A stretch of 64,000 bases of DNA from Diadema setosum (GCF_964275005.1 NC_092697.1:13995327-14059326); one strand, 5' to 3'. Counted from the stretch's first letter, positions 1 through 43,018 are shown. Numbers and translations are program-made. The notes: generated by a model not told the origin, from the sequence alone.

Positions 1-165
1 TCTCCAAGTGCATTATCCTCCTCTTCTTGGGCTGATTCAGCCTCTTCCATCATAGGGCATTTACCCATGTTCTCGGTATCGAGAGGATCAAAGTCGTCAT
101 GTATTGAGTAGCGGCGTTGCCTGCAGGCGTCGCCATCTTGTTCTTGGATCACGGTGGGTAAAACT
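1..165 (-). other. Unrecognised acidic open frame at left edge
   Basis: On the minus strand a frame running off the window reads DDFDPLDTENMGKCPMMEEA followed by an acidic EEED stretch. An adjacent frame (97-414) is also open. Neither resembles a family I know, and the two overlap in different frames. It could be the edge of an exon or of a decayed element. Evidence is thin. Confidence 0.15.
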
Positions 166-412
166 TTGATTGTCGAAATATGTTACCACAATTTTGTAGG
201 ATTCTTTGAATGGGAGACAAAGGAGAATTTCTCTCTCAATGAAAAAGTTTTTCTTGGGCCAGTAACCCCCAAAACACGCCGAAATTAGTGTTTTGACTGC
301 CGAGGGAAAGTTGCTTTCCGAGTGGATAATAAACATGCGGCAAATTGACTGCACATGCACGAGCGGGATCTTGAGTAATAACGATTGCAGAAATATGAAA
401 TACTGTGCACTC

Positions 413-592
413 ATGTTATAACAAACACAGTTATACCAAAATTCCAGTTACAATGAAACAAAAATTCAGGCCCCAACATTATCGGCTCTATGTTTTTTAT
501 TATTTATTTGTTCAGTTATAATGAAATTTCAATAAACGAAAGAAAAATGCTGGTCCCAAGGACTTTGTTTTGATGGGAGTCCACTGTAGAAT
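413..592. repeat. Dispersed GTTATAAC-ended repeat, family of four
   Basis: About 180 bp with GTTATAAC-like sequence near both ends and a shared core (CAACATTATCGGCTC, then a CAAGGACTTTGTT-like end before TCCACTGTAG). Related copies lie at about 19251-19412, 30166-30303 and 61013-61195. It is MITE-like; the 61 kb copy is the best preserved. Confidence 0.6.
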
Positions 593-1059
593 AAGGAGTC
601 AAGCTTGCCTTAGGTCAGACCTGACAGACTATTGAAAAGTACAGCAACTTTGCTCAAGGCTCTTTTCCCTTGACATTAGTAGAGCTTCTATTTGCCTACT
701 GTTGCAAAAAGGGGAAAGCCTGGAATTGGTTAGGTTTTCAACTCCCGCAAGATCAAACTGTTGACCATACAGTGGCTTATGCAGCCCACTGCTGTGAAAG
801 CTTAACAAATGATTATAGAGTTGGAGAAATAACAGCCATTCGTGTGGGTACATTCTGGATATTTTCTGATGCATTAATCACACATCTTCTATGATGAGGC
901 TTTCAGAATAGGGATGCATTGAACACACAGTGACAGTGACATTAGTGCACAGGAAAAATTCTTTTATCTACAGCACATCATTCCAATAGAATGTTATGGT
1001 AGCACTGCAGAAATGCAATATGTTGCAACATGGAACATGAGGTAATATGTGTACCAGCT
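593..1059. other. Stretch without recognised gene
   Basis: It holds short opposed open frames (629-894) that resemble no family and have no splice or codon signal. I see nothing functional here. Confidence 0.4.
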
Positions 1060-2614
1060 GGGCCCCGTTTCATAAAGGTAGAGCAACAGCGTCAAGTCCC
1101 CTATTCAGCGTCAACTTCCTCCCTGCAGCGTCAAATTGTAAACTTGACGCTGCAGAGCATTTCATAAAGAGTTGACGCTGCACGATCGACGTCAAAATGT
1201 CGCTGGAGCGACAAAAATTCTGACGCTGCTCAGTATGAGCGTCAAAATCTGTCCAAGGACATGCTGGAGCGACAACTTGCCATTACTATGACGACACAAG
1301 TAAGCTCAAGATGGCATACTTGGTGTTATTCCACAGGGGGCTGAGGAGGGAGAGGGTGTTTCGGGATAGACTAAATCCATTAGATTGCTAGGACGACGTT
1401 GACATGTTCAAAAAGAATTGTTTTAACCGTGGGAGAATTATGTACATAATCGACAACCTGGCAGGCCAGCTAGAACACCCTACCATCAGGAATCATGCTG
1501 TGCCTGCAAGCCTCCAAGTCTGTATATAGCACTGTGGTTTTATGCAACAGGGTCTGTGCTGGACAACAGTGCTGCAATGCACGGCATTAGTGTTGCAACC
1601 TGCAGCAGGGTGGTGAGGAGGGTGACAAAAGCCCTGTGTCAACTTAAAAATTAGGTTAGTTTCAATCATATCAAATTGATATCATTTATCTATGCAATGT
1701 TACCTAGAAACTCAAGTTTGAGAGTGTTCAGTGCACTGGCAATTGCCAAACTCAGCCCCTGCACCGTAGGCCTACAGGTAGAATGCTACTGTAGTTAAAA
1801 TCTTGTGTAGAGGGCCTACATTATTCCTTGAATTTCTTGTCAAACCATGCATGCCTGCCAAATACGGATCAAATCACCTGTAGCTAGGGCTAGTTGTATT
1901 AAAGTACGATCTTTGATTGTACGCGTATCGGTACGCTAGTAAAATCAGACGCAGCTGTAGCTAGCTGCATGCACAACCCCCACCCTGAAACATTGTATAC
2001 CTGCATGTAAACAAACACACACGCGCACAAATACGCTTATACATGTGTAAATCTGTAGCTCTCCACCAATCTGCTGAAGGGAGTGATCGACCTTGTACGT
2101 AATTGCCTGATCGTTCCAGCCAACACCACAGATTTTCTCAAATTTTAAAAATGAAATAACTTTAATTTGATTTAAAAAGTTGAATTATTTTGACTGTTAT
2201 TATCACAGAACTAGTCCTTATTGATACGAAGTAAGTATAAGATAGCAGGGAATTATGATATTGGAATACTTACCGTGCTTGAGTTCAAGTGGTCTGATTG
2301 AGATGTATCTTTAACGATCGATGAATGCTGCGTATGCAGTCGAGTCAACTGTGGTATGCGCAACTGCGCGTATGCGGTACCATCAAAGCAGACGACATCA
2401 AAAGAATTACAAAAAATCACTGCAGCGAAAGTGCGCCTAATATTCTGGGGATTTCCCTGGAATTAGGCTCGTCCAAGATTTTTCATTTGTCTTGCTAGGA
2501 TGTCAAGTTGACATCGTAATTTTTCCTAGAAACACAATTTTGCTATGATAGCAAGTTGACATTCCAGCAGGATTGCTGGGATGTCAACTTTGGTAGTTTT
2601 GTGAAACAGGGCCC
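1060..2614 (+). mobile_element. PIF/Harbinger-type DNA transposon, decayed
   Basis: The ends are inverted repeats (GGGCCCCGTTTCATAAA at 1060 and its near complement ending about 2614). Inside, from ATG at 1311 to about 1653, the reading MAYLVLFHRGLRRERVFRDR, then MYIIDNLAGQLEHPTIRNHA, then LWFYATGSVLDNSAAMHGIS matches the N-terminal half of HARBI1-like transposases. The frame is broken by a TAG near 1390 and a frameshift near 1525. The DDE catalytic half is not recognisable, so the copy cannot be autonomous. Subterminal GACGCTGCAGCGTCAA-like palindromes repeat at 1087-1270. Confidence 0.7.
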
Positions 2615-3053
2615 TGGACACCTCAGTAATGCAGTGATTTTGCCTTATTTTGTTCCAAACTCAACGCTGAAGTCATAGAAATGCAGAAACAATGAACTTT
2701 CCTTCTGTAGGCATTTTTATCAGTTTTCAAGTCTTCATTATTCATGATGAATATGTGACCTTCAGGTTTCTAATGATATTGTTGGTAATAGAGCATGATT
2801 TATATTGTTTCATTGTAAAAAGAGCAGGAAGTATTGTGTTTCATTGTGAAATTTAACTGACCAAATCACTGATGCAGTGGATTAATGAGTGTCACTCCTG
2901 CAAATTATGTATTCAGGTTAGAAAGACGCATTGGTCTTTTGACAACCATGCATTTATGTGAGTAGCTTGATATCCCAAAGGCAAATTGATTAAAATTACG
3001 AGTACTGACAACTCACCGGCTACAATGCATATTCACAGTTTGATCATTTTCCA

Positions 3054-3500
3054 TACTTCTTGGCAGCTTTTGTCAAATGAAATGCAAAGAATCCAGGAAT
3101 CTAAAAACAAACTCTTCTTTGCTTTTTTGCTTTACAAGCAGTGCAGTTTAGATGCTAGCTTCCCAATGAATTTATGATTTGATCATATTCCTTTGTAAAC
3201 CAAGTCAATACTTCTTGGCAGCTTTTGTCAAGTGAAATGCAAAGAAGCCAGGAATCGAAAAACAAACACTTCTTTGCTTTGCGAGCAGTGAAATTTAGAT
3301 GCTAGCTTCCCAATGAATTTATGATTTGATCATCTTCCTTTGTAAACCAAGTCAATACTTCTTGGCAGCTTTTGTCAAATGAAATGCAAAGAAGCCAGGA
3401 ATCGAAAAACAAACACTTCTTTGCTTTGCGAGCAGTGAAATTTAGATGCTAGCTTCCCAATGAATTCATGGTTTGATTGTCTTCCTTTGTAAGCAAAGTC
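3054..3500. repeat. Tandem repeat, unit about 150 bp, three copies
   Basis: Units starting ACTTCTTGGCAGCTTTTGTC begin at 3054, 3210 and 3357 (spacing 156 and 147). Each contains a GAAATGCAAAGAA core and ends CCCAATGAATT. A diverged partial unit lies at 3606-3675, separated by MITE-like sequence (3503-3620). The 2615-3053 stretch before it shows nothing recognisable. Confidence 0.75.
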
Positions 3501-3948
3501 AGTGGCACTCAATGCATATAATGCAAACAAGAACTTTCACATACATTTTAATTTCGCAAATCTTGGCTATTGCAAAATCCGCAGAATTAAAGTGCACACA
3601 AACATTTCTGGTTTTACAGTGTACTTCTTTGCTGGACAGGCAATGAAATTTAGATGCTAGTTTCCCAATGAAACAAATGCAGTTGTTCAAGAGGCAATTC
3701 TCGAGTCTTACACCGACTTGTAAAACTACAATTATTTTTGTGTCTGAAAATGAGTACGGAGTAATGTGGTTCACTTGTCTCTGAAATTAATCCAGAGGAC
3801 TCGTGGAGGTTTTGATCATTGCACTGGTGCAATACATGAATGTATGTAAATATTTGTACTACAGTTTACCTAATTTCAAGATTAAATACAGGAGATCTTC
3901 AATATGACATTGTTGTTGTGCTGGTATTTCATTGGCAGTTTGAGCAAG

Positions 3949-3985
3949 TGTGTGTGTGTGTGTGTGTGTGTGCCCGCACATTAAG

Positions 3986-4027
<42 letters not shown>

Positions 4028-4092
4028 AACAGACTAGCAAACTGAAATGAGGAGTGGGACAACCCTTTGAACCCCCCCCCCCAAAAAAAAAA
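3949..4092. repeat. TG, GA and C/A microsatellite cluster
   Basis: A (TG)n run at about 3949-3972 is followed by GATA and (GA)n at 3988-4026, then by homopolymer C and A at 4073-4092. All open frames across this stretch are low-complexity shadows. Confidence 0.85.
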
Positions 4093-5761
4093 GTGTCTTG
4101 AAATTAAATCATAATATAATGAACTCACAACTGAAATATCACACAATGTACCATCCACATTTGCATTCCCCAGTTTATTTTACACTGCCATTCATAATAC
4201 AAGTAACATTAGTGAGTTCCACAAATATGCCTTCTTCAACCATTGAACATGCAATCACAAAATGTGTCATTTTTTGTGACAACTTACACATCACATCATC
4301 CGATACCAGATCATCTTTTCTTGCACCTACGAAATAATTTCACAAGACAAAGTGCAAGGAGATACCTTCGACAAAGCTCACTTTATAACTTAACTTTGGA
4401 ACATCTCTCAAGACTACCAGTGAATGCTGAATATACAATGGTGTGCTTGCATTATACATTATGTGTGTAGCGTGATGAAATTTTTGAACGTGGATGGATG
4501 TCGAGTACTTCCGTATAATATCTGAATGATGTTGCTAGAAATATATAGGAGAGTGGACCAAAAATATGCAGCACGATTACGTGGACCATCTGCATATACA
4601 CTGTAAATATGACAACCAAAGAACGTCAAGTTTACAAATTATGTTCACAACAACACAAGTGATGGCTCCCAAAATGGGGGGAAAAAAAAAACACCTCGCC
4701 AAACATCAAATGTTACCATAATTAAGGAATGTCAAATTAAGTTTGTCTGCAAGAACTATGTTGGACTACAGCCGAAGTATGGGAAACATGTTCCAAGCTT
4801 GTCCATTCACCCCAACCCAACCTGTCAAACAGAAATGGTCGTACATGGTTAATTACACGACAGAGATACATCTGATCTGGTATGTGACTGAATACATGTC
4901 ACAGCTCTTTCCCAGCAAACTTCCAAATTATGTTTGCTCTTAATCTGATGTCATACCAACAAAGTTTCATATAAACTTGCAGTCCATAACCACTAGTTTG
5001 TAGTGGCTGTTGTTTCTCCTAAGTCACCAGACAGCCTCATAAAGAACACGAGGCAAGGCATCAAAGCCTAAAACGACTTACTCTTGGAAACATAGTATGA
5101 AATTGATCACATATGAATGATGCATAATGACAAGACAAACTTTCATAACAATGTGTGGCATGCAAACAAACCACCATCTGGGACGGTTGCTTCATAAATT
5201 TTGAAGACTTGCTCATTCAAGTTTATTTCATTATTTTCATTTCATTTTCCCCCCTATCATCAGGCACACACTTATATAGCCTGGCAGGCATAGTTTCTGC
5301 CCAAGTATTGCAGTTAACAAGTTTACAGAGTTTAATATTCTATTTGTCTATTTGAAATTCATTACCCTCTGACCATCCTACAATTCTATTGACATTGTAC
5401 ATAAACAGAGGATTGAAAAGGCAAATCACATCACACATATCTCATCCACTTACTACTGGTACCAACAAGCAGTTCATGTGAATCAAAGTCAAGTGCAGTG
5501 ACAGACTTAAATTATTGGGAAAGAAAAATGTTTAGTTGGTTTTTGTCTTTTTTTCAATTCAGATAATATATCTCACCCTAGCAGAGATGGAATTTTTGTA
5601 AAGTACCTCATCTTGGAACTTGAAACAAACAAACCGACTTTCAAAAATTGTGCTAGAGAACCAAGCAAGCAGTGGGGTAGGCCAAAGAGCCCGCCTGCAA
5701 GTTGTCAAGATCATCTTTCCTGTGAAAGCATAGTTATCCAATTAAGTTTTGCTTTGCAAGT
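4093..5761. other. AT-rich stretch without recognised gene, downstream of SMARCA4
   Basis: Only short open frames with no family resemblance. A minus-strand AATAAA lies at about 5228-5223 and another near 4185. This could include distal SMARCA4 3' UTR, but I cannot show it. Confidence 0.35.
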
Positions 5762-6090
5762 AAGCTTAGCATGCATTCTGATTTTTTTTTCTTTCACAAT
5801 ACACAACATATTCAAATGGTTCAGTGAGTCTAGTTGTATTACAAATGTCTTTTGCAGAATGCTTTTTATTTTTCTCTCTCCCTTTTGTTATAAAGCTAAA
5901 TGTGAAACAAGAAAGCTTACCATGCATTCTGATTTTTTTTTTTTTCCACTTCGACTGTAGTGGATATGACAAGTCAAACTTCTTTTTTTTTACCATACAC
6001 AACATATTCAAATGGTACAATGAGTCCAGCTGTATTATTAATGCCTTTTGCGGAATGCTTTTTCTCTTTTTTTCTTATGAAGCTAAACGT
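5762..6090. repeat. Two-copy tandem duplication, unit about 150 bp
   Basis: The segment AAGCTTAGCATGCATTCTGA at about 5763 recurs as AAGCTTACCATGCATTCTGA at about 5912. Both are followed by poly-T, ACACAACATATTCAAATGG, TTTTGCGGAATGC-like sequence and AAGCTAAA. It may lie within the SMARCA4 3' UTR; an AATAAA on the minus strand is at 5870-5865. The region 6091-6808 to the stop codon shows no other feature. Confidence 0.75.
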
Positions 6091-6808
6091 GATACAAGAG
6101 TGTACATACTTCTCTTTATGAACACACATCTTGAGCTCATCAAATCTACAAGGCTCTATGAAACTGTTCCAAGAAAATACAATGTACCTGAATTCATCTC
6201 AACATAGTGTAATACATCAGCAACTTCCTCCATCGTTAATTCATGCCTGGTAAACATTACCTTTTGTGTCCGACTTCAAAAATATGTTTCAATTAAATCT
6301 ATCATATTAAATACTGATAAACATACAAACAAAAACCAATCAAAGCACTACATGTAAACAGAACAAAAAGGTCACTAGACAAATACATAGTAGAATTTGC
6401 GCTGAACTTGATGTAATGACTGACTACTCGTCCTTAATCTGTACCATTAAATTGCTGAGCTATTTACATCATTGCTGGCCAGAGAAAGAAAGAAAACAAT
6501 TACTTTACAATCATATCTCATAGGAGAAGATGGCAAGCCAAGTCAAATCAATCCTTCTCATTTGTTAAAAGTGTCTGATTACGATACTGGTACAGTCCTT
6601 GGAAACACTCCAATTCTCTTAAAATAATCATCACTCCTATTCAAGCCAGTAACAAGACTTTGATGCGGTCACCAACTCTCCGAAGATTTCTCATCCAATT
6701 TGCTACATCTGACCCGAAAGCCAGAGAAAAGGCATCGTGACTCTTCACACAGGGGGGTGTGATGCTTACATCAGAGGCAAGGGATGATGGGAGAAGGGGG
6801 TGCTGCCC

Positions 6809-37557
<30,749 letters not shown>

Positions 37558-37788
37558 TGCTTAGTCTGGTGGAAGAAAAATGACACAAAATAACATTTAA
37601 TGCCTACTTTGTGTTCTCCAAATATGGCAGGAAACTTGCTAGTTTCAGTAACCTATCTCAGTTAAAGCTTCAACACATCAGAACAGCTAGAGCGGGTTAT
37701 AAGAGTCTATTTGCTAGCATGAAATCAAAATCCATCTAAAAAACAGGTGCCAAATGTTCAGACACACTTCTTGAGTATTTGCACAAGT

Positions 37789-37853
37789 TTGTTTGTTTGT
37801 TTGTTTCTTTGTTTGTTTCTTTCTTTCTTTCTTTCTTTCTTTGTTTGTTTTTA
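37789..37853. repeat. TTTG/TTTC microsatellite
   Basis: Alternating GTTT and CTTT tetranucleotides. Confidence 0.85.
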
Positions 37854-38546
37854 AGAGACTGTTACAAAAATACACTTTGACGCACAATGCAGAGCAGTTT
37901 ATGTTTTGGCAATCAAGTGTACATAACATAGGTAGCTCAACAATGCATATAGTCAGCACAACAATACAGTACAGTGAGTTATAAAAATAGCTTATCTAGG
38001 AATGACATTCTCAATTCTACATGAGAAATTACCATGAGCAAGATAAAGTGTAGCTCTTTGAAGTGTTACATGTGACCTACTAGAGACAACAGTAGAGCAT
38101 TGTGCTGCTCCTGACACTGAAATGCATTGCACTCAAAAAGTCAAAACATATATTTTACTTTCTGCAAACAAACAATTCTTATTTCTTGACTTGTTTTGTA
38201 GATTGGTCTTTTACCAAATGTACATGAATATCAATGTGGTCAATTAACCATCATTAACTGCTTTGTTCACACCTATGAAGTCATAACATGGTCATACTCA
38301 TAACGCACTAACTGGTATGACCATGACACACGTCACATGATAATACACAATTACAAAACAGATACTTTGTACTTACATAAGAAGTCATAATAATAGTTTT
38401 TATTCTACAACATAATGTATTTGTAACCAACCATGTTGTACATGTAGTCCAACAGGGGGAACGCAATATCAATCTAGATTTGCAGCAGATGCATCAGACT
38501 GCACAGTCTGCATCGATGGTGCCGCGGCCGGCAGTATAGCGCACTT

Positions 38547-38880
38547 GGGGCCTGTTTCACAATGAAGCCAACACAATCTCAAAATTTAAGATTGACTAAA
38601 AATCATGGTATGCTGTGTGAGTCTTCAATAATGCTCAACTTCCTAATGAAAATGAAGATTTTGAAGACGCTTTTAATGTAGCCATAGATTATACTAATCA
38701 GATAAAATAAATAACAAAGGATTATTCTATGAATATTAATGACAATTTGAAGAGGATGGTCAAAGGCTAATAAAACTGAACAGAAAAAACCAGTGGCATA
38801 CTGTAATCTTTAGTCAATCTAAAATTTTAAGATCACCTTTTATAGGCCTACGATCTCTATTCTTAGTGAAATAGGCCCCT
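38547..38880. repeat. MITE, 334 bp, GGGGCCTGTTTCAC ends
   Basis: Inverted ends GGGGCCTGTTTCACAATGA and its near complement (AGTGAAATAGGCCCCT), with longer inner arms (AAAATTTAAGATTGACTAAA and complement). Its termini resemble those of the Harbinger relic. Confidence 0.65.
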
Positions 38881-38930
38881 GGCAGGTGCAGTTGTTGTCC
38901 ATGTTGTCTAAAGGCGCATTATTCAAAATT

Positions 38931-39139
38931 CTAAAAGTGAATATTTTTGCATGACTAATTTTTCGCGCTTGGTCGGGTAAGAAGAGTTTCACATGTTTTT
39001 GATTTGGCAGAATCAAGACTGCAACTACTGGAACATACGGCAAGGAAAAATATTTGCGTGCTTTTATTTTCACGCCAGTTTCTGTTTGCACGAAATGCGC
39101 GAAAATCTCACCAGTGCAGAAATTTCCACTTTCACAGTA
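38931..39139. repeat. MITE with CTAAAAGTGAATATTTT ends
   Basis: About 209 bp; further copies at 46415-46615 (FANCC intron 1) and 57344-57554 (FANCC intron 10). The 57 kb copy has clean inverted ends ACTGTAAAAGTG and CACTTTTACAGT-type sequence flanked by TA. Confidence 0.7.
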
Positions 39140-39195
39140 TTTTGTTAATTCAAGACCATTGTTTTTCTAACCATTACGGCGTTTATAGTTCGACC

Positions 39196-40039
39196 TAGCT
39201 ACACGCAGCCGCTGTAGAGACAGCGGCTGCACCTCTATTCCTTCGCAGACGTTGTCATTTTTCAGTGTGGTTGTGCGACTCCTTCATGAATATCTTTATT
39301 AATCGTGGAAAACTAAAATACAAGGAATTATCGTAATCTATGATAATCATTCAATAATCGGTATGCGATTTTTTGTTTAATTACGTCAAAAACTCACCGA
39401 AATCTGTGGCTGAAATCAGGTCTGTAAACGTCCTTATTGCTTCACTCCTCATCTGCGTGTTATTATGAATGGCATTCACTCTCATATACTACAACGTACA
39501 ACGTAGGTAGTCGGAGAGGTGCCCTCTAGCTCTCCGACTACCTACGTTGTAAGTTGTACTGTAGTATATGAGAGTGAATGCCATTCAAATAACACGCAGA
39601 TGAGGAGTGAAGCAATAAGGACGTTTACAGACCTGATTTCAGCCACAGATTTCGGTGAGTTTTTGACGTAATTAAACAAAAAATCGCATACCGATTATTG
39701 AATGATTATCATAGATTACGATAATTCCTTGTATTTTAGTTTTCGATGATTATTAAAGATATTCATGAAGGAGTCGCACAACCACACTGAAAAATGACAA
39801 CGTCTGCGAAGGAATACTGGGGGGCGTTTCATCAACGAGTTCGTCGGAGATTTCACCGACAAATTTGCTATCAGCCAATCAGACCAAGGATTTCATTAGC
39901 TGTTAACAGTTGTCAGTGTAAATCCTTGCGTCTGATTGGCTAAGAGCAAATTCGTCGCTGAAAACCTCCGACGAACTCGTTGATGAAATGCCCCCCAGGT
40001 GCAGCCGCGTCGCTTCGCGACAGCGGCTGCGTGTAGTTA
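39196..40039. mobile_element. Foldback (long inverted-repeat) element with 9-bp target duplication
   Basis: Two arms of about 325 bp meet near 39524 and are almost identical in inverse, differing by a few substitutions and 1-5 bp gaps. Outer ends read TAGCTACACGCAGCCGCTG and its complement. AGTTCGACC is present immediately outside both ends (39187-39195 and 40040-40048), a 9-bp direct duplication of the kind made by Mutator-like elements. The right arm is interrupted at 39818-39998 by a GGGGGGCGTTTCAT-ended MITE. Each arm contains a GTGAGT donor-like site (39397 minus, 39655 plus). No transposase is present. Confidence 0.85.
39398..39490 (-). other. Possible noncoding 5' exon for SMARCA4 (weak)
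   Basis: On the minus strand the sequence ending CAGATTTCG at 39398 is followed by a strong GTGAGT donor. It lies 1.8 kb upstream of the acceptor before the SMARCA4 ATG. The same sequence and donor occur on the plus strand in the other arm of the foldback element (donor at 39655). It may therefore be transposon sequence rather than a host exon. I only propose it as a candidate; the real first exon may lie anywhere up to about 45 kb. Confidence 0.2.
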
Positions 40040-40048
40040 AGTTCGACC

Positions 40049-41600
40049 CAGTTATGAGTTGACGTTAGTGGAATAACATGTTCCATTTTTATACAGTTGC
40101 AATTTGTTTCACAGTTTTCAGTAGGATGGGGGGTTGGGTGTCCGGACACTTGACTCTCGCATACTGACTTGCTTATATAATATTTTACTTTGAATACGCA
40201 TTTACGCACAGCTCCTCACTGACAAACAACTGTTTACGTAGGCGCGTCAATGTCAAACCAGACGCACTTTACAGTACGCGTCCGGTCCCACAACCTGTCC
40301 GGACACCCAATGTCAATGACTGGGTAGGCCTAACCTTAGATCTAACGTTAACTTATTAGAAAGCGATTCTACATTAGTACAGTACGTTTGAAAGGGCTCA
40401 TCATCAGCATTCAAAAAGAATATGGCATATTGGGAATTATACTTTTTACACATTTCAAAAATGATGTGTGTTCACTGTTCAGTTTTGGCAGCGCAGCGCA
40501 GCGCATCTTTTACACAGTTCAGCTTTTATTGCCAGCCATTATTATTATAGGTTCTGGCTAGGTCCACGTCCTCTAGGAGCTTCATATGTATGCACGTACG
40601 CGTACAGGCACACCATTCATTCTCTACTGCCTACCGTTTATTGTTGTACTGGTTCGTGGTGGGTCACACCGGAATGGTAAAAAAAGACGGAGCAAGCATA
40701 CACATTGCCTTTGTACACATGTCCACGGCTCTGTGCAGCGGACAACGGAAAGAATTTCGCGATAGATACCGCTACCGTGTGTACTTACAGACAGAAATGA
40801 GACATTTTTAGGTATTTTTATGCCCGACAAGAAAAACCACGGTACATCACATAAGTCGGAAACAGGCTTGTACATGTAAAATGCATCAAACTTTCTTCTT
40901 ACCGACTAAAATCGACTTTTAGCTGTGGGAGACCCGCTTTTCGCATAGAAATCGCGTTTCCTCCAGGCTTTGTCCAAGCGACACTCGGGTGGAAGCTTAC
41001 AGCCTCGTATATTTTCGGAAAACTTCGTGAATTAAAGCTTTAGTGTTGCCAACTTAATACATAGAGTTACATTTCAAAAGATCTTATAATGTACTAAGTC
41101 CGCAAAACTGGTTCCTATGTTTACAATTACTTTAGTAATCACCCAAAGCTAATCCTAGCTTCACAGTAAAACGCATGAGTGGGAATGTAGGACTATAACA
41201 CATATGGCAATGCGCTGCTTGGAGGAGGTCTTGATCTGGGGGGTGTTTCTTCAAGTCAGTCAGCGCTGACTAACTTGATGAAACACCCCCTGCGCTGTCA
41301 GTGCTTTTCTACTTAAGTTTAGGTTGTTTTTGGTACAAGTACGAGAGGCGAAAAAACAACTTGAGATTAAAGCTATGATGTTTATCTCTAATGCATTTGC
41401 TTGTTCACGATTTAATCGATTTTTTTAATTTGATATAAAAAATTCATTCATTCATTTATTCATTTATTTCCATATCAAAACATAACATTTACAAAAATCA
41501 AAACACCATTGCCTTTAATTGGTACAATTTATAACACCATTTTGAATGGAGGGATCGTAGAAAGCACACAAGAGGCTTGTTGGAAATGATCCCCTTGAAC
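40049..41600. other. Intergenic stretch without recognised gene
   Basis: Short open frames at 40468-40875 lack family resemblance. There is the 53-bp mini-MITE at 41238. The SMARCA4 first exon or promoter could lie here, but no TATA box or other element stands out. Confidence 0.3.
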
Positions 41601-41750
41601 AATCAATAGGGCCTACATTTCAACTGAGCAATTATCAAATTCAAATGATAGTAAAACAAAGGTGGAAGATGCAATGAAAATAGATGAAAAGAGGCAGAGG
41701 TGATGGAAACAGTGCATTTTTATATTTCACGGTTTCAAGTACATCAATTT

Positions 41751-41753
<3 letters not shown>

Positions 41754-41827
<74 letters not shown>

Positions 41828-41840
41828 CAGTGTGTGTGTG
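41754..41840. repeat. (AT)n(GT)n compound microsatellite
   Basis: About 19 AT units followed directly by GT units with two short interruptions. Confidence 0.9.
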
Positions 41841-42644
41841 TTTTCATATAGAGGCCTATAAACTACTTTTGATTGATGGAAGAAGGGTATTCCAAAGAAT
41901 AGGGCCATTGTAAAATATGAAAGATGAAGTTTTTGAAAAGTTTAATGGTGTGTGAATATTTTGAGCATTGTGTTGTAATATGAATGGAACAATTCAGAGT
42001 GAATTGATTGTCGAATACTTACAGGAAGAACATGAAAATTTAAAGGCCTGTTTGCAATCTTCCTTCACATTGAAATAGGACCCGTTTGGGTATTTTCCAT
42101 TTAAGCATTTTGCACACGCTATTATCTATGAGTCAATTAACTCAGTGTATAAAAAATGGAACTCAGGAAATTGTTATATTTTAACTACAAAGCATAGTTA
42201 AGGCATATACTGTTTCAGAATCCAGATTGATCTTTGAGATGTAACTGTCTTCGGCAAGTTATGAAAAAGGGGAACATCGAGTAAAATTTGAGTTTATGTA
42301 CAGTGAAGTAGCATATCATTCTGTGTCTCTCTTCACTGCTCTTTGCATGGCAAATTGCCGTGGCGAAAACTAAAATTTTGCTCCAAAGTTGCTTCAGTAG
42401 GCCTATTCATGCAATACTGATTTATAATCACATCTTGAAGAATTGAACAAAATGTGATCAAAGCGCTTATATAATGAGTAGGCCTGAGTAGGTAGTGAGA
42501 AAAATCTGATATAATGTGACGATGGGTTGATGTTGAGTTTTATGAGTAAAAAAAATCGTAATCCGCACACAAGTTGACAATATTCGTGTATCGATTATGT
42601 TCACAACCGGACCTTGATCGATTATATTATACACTGATGAACAT

Positions 42645-42785
42645 GGGGGCATTTCATGAAGCATTTTGTCCGACAACTTTGTCGGACAATTAATTTGCTG
42701 TCAGCCACTCAGATGCAAGGATTTCTGTAGCTTTTAACAGTTTGTCAGACGAAATATATGACAAAACGCTGCATGAAATGCCCCC
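42645..42785. repeat. MITE with GGGGGCATTTCATGAAGC ends
   Basis: Second full copy of the family at 18053-18192, about 141 bp, same orientation and the same inner TCCGACAA hairpin. Confidence 0.75.
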
Positions 42786-42883
42786 AGGTGGAGATCACAG
42801 ATCGCGGCAGATGAACACTTTTTGGAAACGAAAAAGAAGCCATGCACTGAAAAGGATTTGATAGAGAATTAAGAAGAAAAAAT

Positions 42884-42984
42884 ATGAAAAGGAGAGGAAG
42901 AGGGGGTAGGAGGAGGAGAAGGAAGAGGAGGAGGTGAGAGGAGGAGGAGGAAGAAGAAGATGAGGAAGAGGAAGATGAGGAGGG

Positions 42985-43018
<34 letters not shown>

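Noticed and set aside
629-894. Opposed short open frames near the left edge
   Set aside because: No family resemblance and both strands open over the same bases.
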